NCBI RefSeq assembly: GCF_024679245.1
Contig: NC_090173.1
Location: forward strand, 12,380,013 to 12,444,012
Source: Pseudorasbora parva
Taxonomy: Eukaryota; Chordata; Actinopteri; Cypriniformes; Gobionidae
Length of the DNA stretch: 64,000 bases
Direction: 5' to 3'
The stretch's first letter is position 1. The number at the start of each line of letters is the position of its first letter. The position numbers were made by a program, and so were the translations under genes. The notes beneath the pieces are model-generated. The model ran no database searches, was not told where the DNA came from, and was given only the letters and a program-made list of their open reading frames with translations. Shown here one piece after another: positions 51,613 to 61,908 of the stretch.

Positions 51613-53593
51613 CAGGGGTGGAAAAATATACAGAACAACTGAATAGAGGAATGATAGGGTGAGAACATTAGACAGAATGACAGCTAGAAAGAACGGACGG
51701 ACAGACTCTCATACTGATAATATCATGATACGGTAATTCTGTGATAATCAACATATAGATAGACAATTCTATAATGATACATTAGATATATGTCTAACTA
51801 TTATCTACTGTCATGAACTCGCTGTCATGATCAGAGTACGGTAGTATCAGTGTCCTTTGCATACATTTCATTTGAAGAAGACGTGTTAAAATGTGTGTGC
51901 ATACATGCTGCTAGTTCATGTTTAGAGCACTAGAGTAGGCTATATGAAATATGTCCATAAAAAACTTAAACGCTCTGAATTTGATCTATATGATCCATGT
52001 GGTGAGCGTTGTTAATCTCACCGCGGCTCTCCGCTAGGAAACCGCTCTAATGCGCGTGCTGCGTGAAGTTTGAATTCTCTGCTGTAATCAAGGGCTAAAT
52101 CCGAAATCGCCCCCTATAATCATTATCTGAGGGGACAGCCATTTGTAGTGGTGTGCTGTAGTGGACGTTATTGTGGACTCATTCAATCTCACATTGCACC
52201 GCAATAACAAGTGTACAGAGCCGATGTACACACAACGGCTGTCCAACTTTACGCACTCGTTTTCATTCACTCCTTCAAGTGAACTATATTAGTGGATAAC
52301 GGTGGGCGATTTCGGATTCAGCCTTGCAATCTCAGGTGTGCTCTCACAACAGTGTAACAGTGAAACGTGACCCCATCTATAAACAGTGTCACGCTTGGCT
52401 GCATCCCGAATGTTGTTTAGGCGACTTTTACCGGTATTGCGGTATCATCAAAATTCATATCATAACAAAAATAAATACCGGTATGAACCAGTATACTGCC
52501 CAGCACTACACACTGCTGTCTACTATTCCTCTTTTTCTTGTTAACTACGTTCACATTTCCCTCATTCATGTGTTGACCACCTCAAGGAGCAATGAAGTAG
52601 TGACGCTGGGAGCAAGGAAATCTACTTGGAGCTCTTTTTTTATTATTTAAAATTTCGATATTTGGCACCAACATATCGATTCTTGTATCACACAGAGAAG
52701 AACAATTATGTATTGCCCTTTCGATATTTTGTCCCACCCCTAATACCATTAGCATCAAACGTTGTTTCTTGAGGATTTCATGGGCAAACATCATAATGCC
52801 AAAGCCGCAATATATTTGAAGGCAACAATTCATTTGGGAAAAGAAAAAGAGGCATTGTATTAAAGGAAGACAAATGAAACTCTCTGTAACTTCTCGACTG
52901 TTGCTTTTAGACAAAAATGAGAATAGAGAAAATGAAGATAGAGGACAGTGGTCAAAAGGGATATAAACAGTGAATTTTGAAGTGATACATTCTTGAAAAC
53001 TCAGAGAAGTGGATTCAGACAGCAATTAAATCCCCACACGACCTTGGTGTTTGTCAAAAGCTGTAAGTAATTAGGCCGGGAATTTTTTTTTCGTGGGTGG
53101 GGGAGACGGACAGCAATAAAGTCACTGACTAGCCCCTGTAAATGATGACAATACCTTCCAACCCCACGAGAAACAATTACTGTCCGAAAAGGGCTTCAGC
53201 CAACTCCTTCACCACTAACGGAGCGAGCTGGAAAATCAAACTTTTCCTGAACCCTGTTGGGGAGGAGCGCCACAACATCATGGCCACCAACAAATCTCAG
53301 CAAAGTTTGTTCTTGCTCTGGCTTTAACTTCTGAAATATTCGGCAGCGGTGCCACAACGGAATAAATGGTTTTGTTTGAATCTTTCTCCGCCGCGAATAC
53401 TGAACTACAACTAAAACCAGGCTAGCTTCTCAGGTGTTTCTCCTAAAGAAAATTCCTCATTAATCTCATGCTTTTCCTCTAGAAAATGTAATTGTCCCAA
53501 ACTGTGCTGAGATTTGCAATAACAAAATAAAGACAATTTGCAATTAAAAAGCTTAAGATCAAAATATGAACTCAATATTTCTCAGATTATTCC
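51613..53593. other. Non-coding stretch with an old repeat
   Basis: 52420-52740 contains TACCGGTAT, TTCGATATTT and TTTTGTCCCACCCCTAA, resembling a degraded teleost DNA transposon. The 147-codon minus frame at 52582-53025 overlaps that repeat and has no family features. Confidence 0.35.
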
Positions 53594-53910
53594 AATACTA
53601 AATGAGCCTTGTACTACCAGACTCTCATACATTTAATTTGCACAGAGAGTCTGGCCACTTTCCATTGACAAGCGTTTATTTCCTTGTTAACTATTGGATC
53701 TGCCATAACCAATCGCTAACGTTTGGTCGTGACGTATGTCATCTCAAACTAGCGCACAACATCAACGTCATCGTTCTCAGCCACTTCCTCGGTTCGCTGA
53801 TTGGACCCGTTAAAATTAGACCAGAGAAAACCATAAAATAAAAAACGCAATCTCAGACAGAAGTTGAGCGGAAGTACGTAGCAGGGCAAAGCCAGGCTAA
53901 TACTAAATGA
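53594..53910. mobile_element. 293-bp element flanked by a 12-bp direct repeat
   Basis: AATACTAAATGA occurs at 53594-53605 and 53899-53910. The insert (53606-53898) starts GCCTTGTACTACCAGACTC and ends GGGCAAAGCCAGGCT. The long duplication suggests a retroposon, but there is no tRNA head; the ends have only weak mutual complementarity (AGCCTG). Confidence 0.6.
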
Positions 53911-54094
53911 TCTGAGCTACAAAATTTGGTCACACTTTATGTTACGGTCCAGGTCTCACTATTAACACTTTTACCATAGTAAACTCTTAATTACTGCTCA
54001 TTACTAGTGAGGTGGAATAGTTTTAAGGATAAATATCTGAAGTTCATCCTTATAGGTAAAGTTTATATTGAGAACACCAGATAGTATTTTGTAA

Positions 54095-55401
54095 CAGGGA
54101 TGGAAATAAGCACCCTCCACCAGCCAAATGGGGGTGATTTTGAGTTGTGGTGGGTGAACTCGCTTCACCTTACCGGCCACCGTGGCGGGTAAATAAAAAT
54201 AGCATACTGTTTCACCTCTTTGTAAACTTTGTTCAATGCATGCGAATGCTGCTGTATTTTCGAATATGACCAGTCATTTTCACCATCATTATCCGGATGT
54301 AGAGCCAGAAGACGCAAATGAGAACTTGCGCACGCTGTGAGATCTGTTTCTGTCATCTGGAAGCGCGCAGACGTCTCACAGTGCGCAGATATTGAGTTAT
54401 CTTTCAAGTTTTGTGCTTAAACGGACAAACTCACACAAGAAGTATGTCAACATGTCTATCTTGTTGAGTATCCAAGCAGACATAGTCTGAATATGGCTTA
54501 AGTGAACTTTATACAGTTACCACATATCCCTGTATTAGGTCTTAAAGGGGCAGTAACCTTTACTGTTCTGTTTAATGTCAAACAAAAGGACATCACTCAC
54601 TGCTCTTGATTGAATAGCTTTCGTAAGTTTAATAAGGATTAATCTTTCATTTAAACAGTTAAATATGCAGTTATTTTACATTTGATTACTTTATTCTTCT
54701 GCAGGCCATTAGGCCTGTACAATAGCTATTATTAAATGTACACGAGTGAGGTCAAGTTAAACATTTTAGTTTGAATTTTATTTTATACTGTGCATTGTTG
54801 CTATGTGCTGAATAAATATTTGCATAATTTGTAATTGATTTATTATTCAAAACTTTAATATTAATTTATGCAATTTATGCAAGTCATAGCATTAGCCATA
54901 AACGCAATGGTACTAATAATTAGCATAATTTTTTAAGTGCTTCGGTTTTCGGCCTTGGTTTTCTCTTTTTCAGTTTCGGCCAAGAATATTTATTTTGGTG
55001 CATCCCTACTGACAATGTTCTGCTCGGTATGTCATCAACACGCTTCAGAAGATGCAAAAACGAATAGTTTAAAACTGGAAGCCATAAAAGTTCACGAATC
55101 ACCCAAATGCCACATCCAGGTAAAAAATAAGAGTGCACAGAGCCCTACTCATTTAATGAAATGTATATCAGTTCATGGTTTGTGTGTGTATAAGAGAGAT
55201 AGAGAAAATGTTAGTATTTCATTGAGATTTGAGATTAAATAAACTGCTTAAGTATTGTAGAGCTTGTAGTATTAATTTTCACATGCAGTTACAAATTGTC
55301 AGTTAAAAACAAGAAAGTTGCTGATAAAAACATTTAGTGGCTGGTAGATTTTGAAATCCACCAGCCACAGTGGCCGGTGGACACAAAAGTTTCCATCCCT
55401 G
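54095..55401. mobile_element. Non-autonomous hAT element, 1,307 bp, intact target-site duplication
   Basis: The ends are CAGGGATGGAAA and its exact complement TTTCCATCCCTG. The 8-bp duplication TTTTGTAA is at 54087-54094 and 55402-55409. Subterminal CCACC/GGTGG-rich segments are near both ends. No transposase frame is seen. Inside, TTAAAGGGGCAGTAACC at 54544 and TTTCGGCCAAGAATATTTAT with GGTGCATCCCTA near 54977-55010 look like ends of other MITEs nested in or ancestral to it. Confidence 0.9.
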
Positions 55402-55409
55402 TTTTGTAA

Positions 55410-57304
55410 TATAACAATTTTCTATCTGTACCAAGGGGGCATACTTTAAATGTATTGAAATTAATAAGGCATCTTTGAATACACCGAAGTATCTAATTGC
55501 TGGGTTGAGTGTCCTGGTTTTCGGAAATCAAAATATGTTCACCCTAATAAGAAATCATGAATGAAATCTGAATTCTTTCTACTACACAAATATGAGATTA
55601 AATGGAGTGCAAATGGAAATGCTCAAGTCTCCCCTGTAGATATTTCTCCTGCTAAAAAAGCTCTCGTATGGGTCTTCTCTAGTGTTTTAGAAGAGGTCTC
55701 ACTAATTTATCGAACTGTGCTCAGATTTGCAAAGACACCAAAGTCTGAAATCAAAAGTAAGAAATCTCAATATGAATGAGAAACTCAAGATCTCTCAAGA
55801 TCAGACAATTTGAGCTAATATCTACATTTACTCCTAAAACAGATTTACGAGGTACATCTGAGTTGATACTGAGACACCATAACCGAGAACTTCATTAAGT
55901 CTCCTGAGCAATAAAACCTTCATCCGGTTGCCGATTTGTCAGTATAAGATCAAGAAAAGATTTCCTTTATTGGAAATAAAGATCTCTTCAATGTTTTAGT
56001 TGTTTCTCCAAGATTTTAATGGGGCTACTTTATCCTGAAACAAAAAGACCCTAGTAATCTTGTCTCTCCTCTCTAGTTTAGTCTCTCTAGTTGTCAAAAT
56101 ACAAAAGTGTAATATAAAAATGCAAGATCTCAATACATGAACTCAAACACTTATCAGCTTTCTCCAGATCAAGAAATCTGAGCTGCTTCACATCAAAGTT
56201 ATTTCTCTATGCTTTTACAAGATGACAGATAGGGAGTCATTTGTTTCTCTTTTGATTTTTTTGTCTTTATGAAGTCTAAAAGAAATAGCGGAGACAAAGT
56301 TGATACTTGATACAAAGTTGAAACAAAACCTAACTAAGTATGGAGATCGATGATAGAGCAACATCTGAGCAGAGAAGAGTAGAGCTGAGCTTCATGAAAC
56401 TGAATTTAAAAAAGGATCCCTTCAGGGGCCAAACCCACATCCACAAATATCTACTGTAAAGAGAGATGCTGAGAAAACACACCTGCTTAAGAGAAGAGCG
56501 GGATCACAGCGGGAGATACACGCATATGCTTTTATATGAACAACACATAGATCACTCGAGAGACTAAGATGATGGGGTTGTGTCATGTAAAAAAAAATCA
56601 AAGCACATCACAACACATCCTGAATGAAGAAAGAAAGATCTGGAGGAACAGACAAACTGAGCCTGCATGTCTGTCACTGGATCAGCAGGTGCAAATACAT
56701 TTATATTTAAACTAGATGCTTCACGGTTATGCTGAAACTGGACACTGATATCTCTTATGATATATCAGTAGGTTTTTCTGGCCCAGAACCGGCTTTTCTT
56801 CAATTGAAACCCGAGGTTTGTCCATTGGGATTGTCACTGTAAATAAAACATCTGTTACACTTACTTACCAGGAGCAATGAATCCTCTGTTGGACAACAGG
56901 GACATCTGTCCTGTTAATGAGAGATGGTAGAGATTGTTCTGGTCTCAAACACATCACAAACAATTAAAAACTTCTCAGGTCTTACTATCAGTCCAGTGGG
57001 GTTTTGAGAAGTGACTGAACTAATTAATAGATGGCCAACTGCCTTACTTTTATCTTTAAGTGGACATCAATAATTGTTTCTTCATTCAGAGCGAGGTAAG
57101 CTAAGAGTTGGAAACATTCGTTAATTTTTGAGTAAATTGCGGCCTCCGGTGGTGGATGAGGGAAATGCGCCCAGACAACTGCAGGAATGTTACAAACAAT
57201 TAGCTAAATACAACATTTTGCAAGTATGTGAGAATTAAATAAGTGGTAAACGTTTTTTGAATGAGAAAAATCACTACAAACCTGCAAGGTGATGGAGAGG
57301 ACAA
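55410..57304. other. Non-coding stretch
   Basis: No recognised transposon or exon; ordinary composition. Confidence 0.4.
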
Positions 57305-57390
57305 TGGCCTGTTCACACCAAGAACGAAAATATTGCCTATAGGCCTTTGACTCAAACTATAAAGGAATATCAAGAGTCTACAGACACCAC
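57305..57390. repeat. Fragment of a TTCACACCAAGAACG-type MITE
   Basis: GGCCTGTTCACACCAAGAACG followed by AACTATAAAGGAATATC matches the start of a common teleost MITE; the rest is diverged. Confidence 0.45.
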
Positions 57391-59227
57391 AACGACGACA
57401 GAAGAAAGATGAGGTATCACCTTCATATGGATTTTTTTTAGCTTGAAAGACTTTGACCGCGAAATGCGCTAATCAAATTTCTATTTTAAAAGCGCAGGTC
57501 GCGATTGCTCTGACTGAAGTTTGTGTATATGCGCAAGGATACCAGAAAGAGACGTCACGCTACGTCAGTAAGTTCGTCCGCCTAGAAAAGTAGACCCACT
57601 TTTAAAATAATTTTTACAATTAATGTATTTTCTGTACAAAAAAAGTGCTTTAACAAAAAAGAGCAGTGTTTCTGCTTTTTCTTTACCATTGTGTAATAGA
57701 TTAAATACACACATTACTGTAGACATCAATTATATTCTGTGGTAATCAATGATAGTTTATGGCCCATATAGCCTACTCTACTGTAGACATCGGTTTGAAT
57801 CCAGAACATTTCTTTCAGAATTCACACATATTTTAGAAAACAGAAACAGGTTAACATATTTCATGGATTCTTATGTTTTTCAAAAGTCGACTCCAACATG
57901 AAGATGTCCAAAAGACATCTTCGAAATTAATGAAGCCAGAGCCTCTAGTCTCTCATTTATTTTTCATTGAACGAAAGAAAGCCTATGACGAATCTTGTTA
58001 TATGTAGATAATTCCCACTCTAATAGAATTCATAAACCAAACTTTATTTGAACCTTTATGATGAATATTAGATCAAAACCAGTCTGCTAGTGAACACCGG
58101 GGCGCAGCGCCGTCGACAAGATCAGAAACATTCAGGTTTTTGGTGAAATATATTGATACCAGTATCAGACAGATGCAACATACATTGCTTTTTTTCCCCA
58201 TGTCTTTGAAAAATAAACTGAAGTGCTATAGCTCAGAGGAGAAATTTGATTAGATGTCAAGATAGCGCTCGACATATACATAAATGGCAAAGCAAACATG
58301 TTTTCCCTTTGGGGAGCACTTAATGACGGAGTAACCATCAAACCCAGAGACATGACATTAAATCACAAGCTTTGTTAGTTGACTGCACAATCTACTTCAG
58401 TGACAACTTCATCAGTTCCCATTGGGGAAAAAATGATGATGCAGGCTTTGTCTTCAGCTACGATTAAACAAGTGCACAGCCCTGCATCTGTCCCAGTGGG
58501 GTTTGTTATTCTTTAATGTCAGATTGTGAATGTGAATTATTCAGCAATTAATGCTATTCCGAACTAAATGTAATAACTTGCTCCATCTCTAAAATGACTT
58601 TTCAGCTGTCACCAAGCCCTTATTTAAACCTGACACTTTTCATCCTCCAATCCATTCACAATATACACAGATTTTATGGAAGTGCCATTTTTTCCACCAA
58701 ATATCTTTTTTCACCCTGAAATGTTACATCATTGAAAAAAAGAAGAAGCAGAAACCCTTTCATGTTGATTTTAACACCATGAGTTATGAAAGAGTAGATC
58801 TAGACGGATGGTCCTTTCATCCATTTTATATGAACTTTCCACAACTAACAACACATTTTGCCTCATCCTTCCACTCTCAGTTCTATTTTAAACTTAAAAC
58901 ATCACTCGTATCATGTTTAATACACAATTAAAAATCTGTAGCTGGAATATGATTACCAAGTCACATGGATGTGCCATCAGCAGTAACATGACCAGAAAAA
59001 AAAAGCAATGAAAGTGGCCTATTCATTCATGCAAAACCAACTATATGCATCACAAAGCTATAATGAAATTACAATTCTATAAATCACCCAAGTCACACAA
59101 AATTCAAGTAATAAAACCAAGTTTTTTAAAATAAATTGTTGGTGTTTGCACTAATAAAATAAAGGGGGATGGGATAAATAAATAAAAAAATATATAATAA
59201 TGACCAATGGTTATCCAGGTTTATATG
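57391..59227. other. Non-coding, downstream of elac2
   Basis: No exon on either strand is recognisable, including for a convergent neighbour of elac2. AT-rich with short A-runs. Confidence 0.4.
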
Positions 59228-59233
59228 TTTATT
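59228..59233 (-). promoter_or_regulatory. Candidate poly(A) signal of elac2
   Basis: AATAAA on the minus strand, ~570 bp after the elac2 stop and the first canonical hexamer I found downstream of it. Cleavage would fall near 59205-59215; position is inference. Confidence 0.4.
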
Positions 59234-59798
59234 TCCCTAAAATAATTAGAAAAGCCTAAGCTGATCAGCCATTTCATGGACATAAAATAAAATTACATAC
59301 AGAAAATGTACAAGTGCCTTTTCTCACAACTGCATGCAGTTTACTCGCAAAAAAACCTGCCTGATTTCAAACTGAAGTGAAATTCTCCATAACTCCATCA
59401 CTATATATAAATCAACAAACGTAATGTCTTTCGCCGGTGCTGAAATGTTTCTGTTTCAGGTTTAAAGAGGTTGGAAGGCATAAATTAAAATGCCAAACAT
59501 TCAAAAAAATCTGTGGTAGTGTACTTCCCCACCGGCACCCATGGTCAAACCTGAAGCAGAATCAATAGCAGCGGGACAGATTTCAGTTCTGATCCCAGCC
59601 AGAAACCAATACACTGCATTTCAGAGTAACTCGGATTAATCTCCAGCTGCTTTAAATCTCGCCCAGTTGGATTTCTACCCAACATGGGTTTTATGATATA
59701 TATTTTTAAGTTCATAGCCCACTGGTTTAGTTTTCCCCCAGCCTTCCTTCTGATAGGTTGGGCTGATCCCCTATCCTCCTCCTTAATTTGGCTGCCCA
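59234..59798 (-). other. elac2: Probable elac2 3' UTR
   Basis: Lies between the elac2 stop codon and the first canonical poly(A) hexamer on the same strand, with no recognised repeat. The extent depends on the poly(A) site used. Confidence 0.4.
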
Positions 59799-60014
59799 TC
59801 AGTTTGCCTTAAGTCGTTTGACGGCTGCTTCTTGGTTGAGGTCATCTTGCTCTCTCTTGGCACCTCTGCTCGTCTCTTCGTTAGATGGAGGCTCGATGCT
59901 CTTCTTCATCTCTCTCCTTTCTCTCCTCTCCTCCATCTCTTCAATCACCTCCGCAAACAACGCCTTCAGAGGCCGAATGAGCCGCGGAAGCATCGGGAAA
60001 TCTCCAAATCGAAT
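59799..60014 (-). CDS. elac2: elac2 terminal coding exon (long-form tRNase Z, C-terminus)
   Basis: This exon encodes the last 71 residues of ELAC2, the zinc-dependent endonuclease that removes 3' trailers from tRNA precursors in nucleus and mitochondria. On minus, a good acceptor (TTGTACTCTCAG, then ATTCG) precedes [38 protein letters not shown] and a hydrophilic Lys/Glu-rich tail ending AAVKRLKAN and TGA at 59801-59799. The GDFP..P.L..PLKALF block followed by EEMEERRE is characteristic of vertebrate ELAC2. Reading phase is 0, matching the preceding exon. The frame open upstream of 60014 is intron. The tail is the least conserved part of the family. The match is by recall of the family, but motif agreement is strong. 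Confidence 0.93.
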   Translation of the reverse strand: MRFGDFPMLPRLIRPLKALFAEVIEEMEERRERREMKKSIEPPSNEETSRGAKREQDDLNQEAAVKRLKAN

Positions 60015-60139
60015 CTGAGAGTACAAGGAAACAAAACACATAAAACCTACCACTTGATTGCAAAGTGGAATATAAATTTTATTTAGTTTGTGAAGCATTT
60101 CTAAACTATAGATATAAATGCTTCACAACATTGAACTAA

Positions 60140-61300
60140 AGAATAAACAACTAAAGAATAAAGATGATAGGAAATCAAACTAAGGAAGGTATGATTGTAA
60201 AGATTGTAAAGTAAATAAGAAATTAAACAACTATGGAAATAAAAAAGAAAGACTAAGCAAGGATATATGTAATGTAAGGGAGTTACTGAGAAACGAAGGA
60301 TGGAAATAAAGGAAGAAAATAAAGCAAATAAGAAAGGGATGATTATGCAAGTAATGTAGGAAGAAACTAAGAAAAGAAGTAAGGAGGAAAATAACTTAGG
60401 AAGCAATGATGATATAAGAAATGCAGGAAGTAAGGATAAAATGAAATATTTAAGGAAGTAATGCAGAAAGTAACTAAGAAAAGAAGGAGGAAAATAACAG
60501 AAATAAAATATTATGCAAGTAATGTAGGAAGTAACTAAGAAAGGAAGTAAGGAGGAAAATAACTTAGGAAGCAATGATGGTGTAAGTAATGCAGGAAGTG
60601 AGGATAAAATGAAATATTTAAGGAAGTAATGCAGGAAGTAACTAAGAAAGGAAGTAAGGAGAGAGATAACTAGAATAAATAATGATGTAAGTAATGCAGG
60701 AAGTAACTAAGAAAGAAGGAAAATAAATAAAATAATGAATGAATGATTATGCAAGTAATATAGGAAGTAAGAAAGAAAGGAAGTAATGAGGAAAATAAGG
60801 AAGTAAGGAAAGAATGATGCTGTAAGTAACGCAGGAAGTAACAGAAAGGAAGTAAGGAGGTAAAGAAATAAGAAAAGGAATGATTATGCAAGCAACGTAG
60901 GAAGTAACTAAGAAAGGAATAAAGGAGGAAGTAACTAAGAAAGGAATAAAGGAGGAAGTAACTAAGAAAGGAATTAAGGAGGAAGTAACTAAGAAAGGAA
61001 TTAAGGAGGAAGTAACTAAGAAAGGAATTAAGGAGGAAGTAACTAAGAACGGAATAAAGGAGGAAGTAACTAAGAAAAGAATTAAGGAGGAAGTAACTAA
61101 GAAAGGAATTAAGGAGAATATAACTAAGGAAGGAATGATGATGTAAGTAATGCAGGGAGTAACTAAAAAAGGAGGGAATAACTAAAGAAATAAGACAAGA
61201 ATGATGGTGTAAGTAATGCAGGAAGTAACTAAAAAATGAAGTAAGGAGGAAATAACAAAGAACAGATGGATATAAGAAAGTATGGAAGAATGCAAGAAAT
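60140..61300. repeat. Purine-rich minisatellite in elac2 intron, 27-bp core
   Basis: Degenerate GGAAGTAACTAAGAAAGGA modules run throughout. From 60905 a clean 27-bp period (TAACTAAGAAAGGAAT plus AAAGGAGGAAG or TAAGGAGGAAG) gives eight copies at 60905, 60932, 60959 and on to ~61120. A longer module (GATGATGTAAGTAATGCAGG) punctuates the rest. The array resumes at 61672 after the MITE. Confidence 0.92.
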
Positions 61301-61671
61301 TAAAGGGAAAAGCTTTAGATTCATCTTCAGCGCTGGAAAGATGAATATGTATTTACATTACATTTAACGTCATAAATGAGCTGATGAGCTCTCGTGATGA
61401 GAGCTGAGGTAATCACGACTACACTCGCGACAGTCATTCACAGCGCGTGTTCAGTCTGGCACGTTTTCAGTTCATGCCTTCGGAAGCTTCACTTTTATAT
61501 AAATTAATTTGAAAAGTTAAAACACATTGCTCAGCTTAGGTCCGTTTATATTAATGCTGTTTATATTAATGTAGTCTTTAGCCTCTGGCTAGGGGGGGAC
61601 AATCATTTGAATATACTCCAGGGTTTCTACTGATACAAAGCCATATGCTAATTGTTGAAGTAACCCTTTAA
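61301..61671. mobile_element. TTAA-flanked MITE inside the minisatellite
   Basis: TTAA at 61301-61304 and 61668-61671 bracket 363 bp that begin AGGGAAAAGC and end GAAGTAACCCT. The flanks (CAAGAAA at left; GTAACTAAGGAAGTAAG at right) are both minisatellite sequence, so the element landed in the array. The terminal inverted repeat is short (AGGG). Confidence 0.72.
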
Positions 61672-61763
61672 GTAACTAAGGAAGTAAGAACAAAATGAAG
61701 GAAGGATGGATTTTAGTTAAGAAGAATTAGCTGTTAGTTATTTGACAGTATGTGTATCCTCAC

Positions 61764-61908
61764 CCTCATGTGGTCAAACGAGATGCCCACTTTGCTGTTG
61801 AAGTCGTCGTTGAAGAGAGGGATCTTAGCGTACCGCTGACTGAAGTGATTTAACACGATGAATTCGGCGTTCATCTTCACCCCGATGCCAATAGCCTGAG
61901 ACGTGGTG
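61764..61908 (-). CDS. elac2: elac2 penultimate coding exon
   Basis: 145 bp encoding 48 full residues plus one base of a split Ser codon. Acceptor CTCTTTTCCAG precedes C-ACC-ACG-TCT; the donor is AGG|GTGAGG. The product [48 protein letters not shown] contains HFSQRY, the C-terminal tRNase Z motif whose His is a zinc ligand of the metallo-beta-lactamase-type active site. The preceding (H)ST-TSQA motif is split, its His lying in the next upstream exon outside this window or not located. It joins in phase 0 to IRFGDFP of the last exon, exactly the order in vertebrate ELAC2. No stop or frameshift is seen, so this looks like the functional gene. Confidence 0.95.

Larger units (their letters stand above)
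60015..61763 (-). other. elac2: elac2 last intron (1,749 bp)
   Basis: Bounded by GTGAGG donor at the 61763 side and the TCTCAG acceptor at 60015. Most of it is a purine-rich (plus strand) minisatellite, 60140-61300 and 61672-61735, interrupted by a TTAA-flanked MITE. In the pre-mRNA the array is pyrimidine-rich. Confidence 0.88.

Noticed and set aside
52582..53025. 147-codon minus-strand frame
   Set aside because: Overlaps a degraded repeat; no motif, no codon bias, no splice sites.
59799..60098. Reading the whole 99-codon minus frame as a start-to-stop small protein
   Set aside because: The part upstream of 60014 is intron; the acceptor at 60015 and continuity with the 61764-61908 exon show it is an internal elac2 exon.
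60101..60574. 157-codon hydrophobic minus-strand frame resembling a membrane protein
   Set aside because: It lies in the elac2 intron minisatellite; the pyrimidine-rich strand encodes Leu/Phe/Ser by composition.
60905..61120. CRISPR-like regular repeats
   Set aside because: 27-bp units are contiguous without unique spacers and lie in a vertebrate intron. The 69-bp array at 5311 is likewise contiguous.
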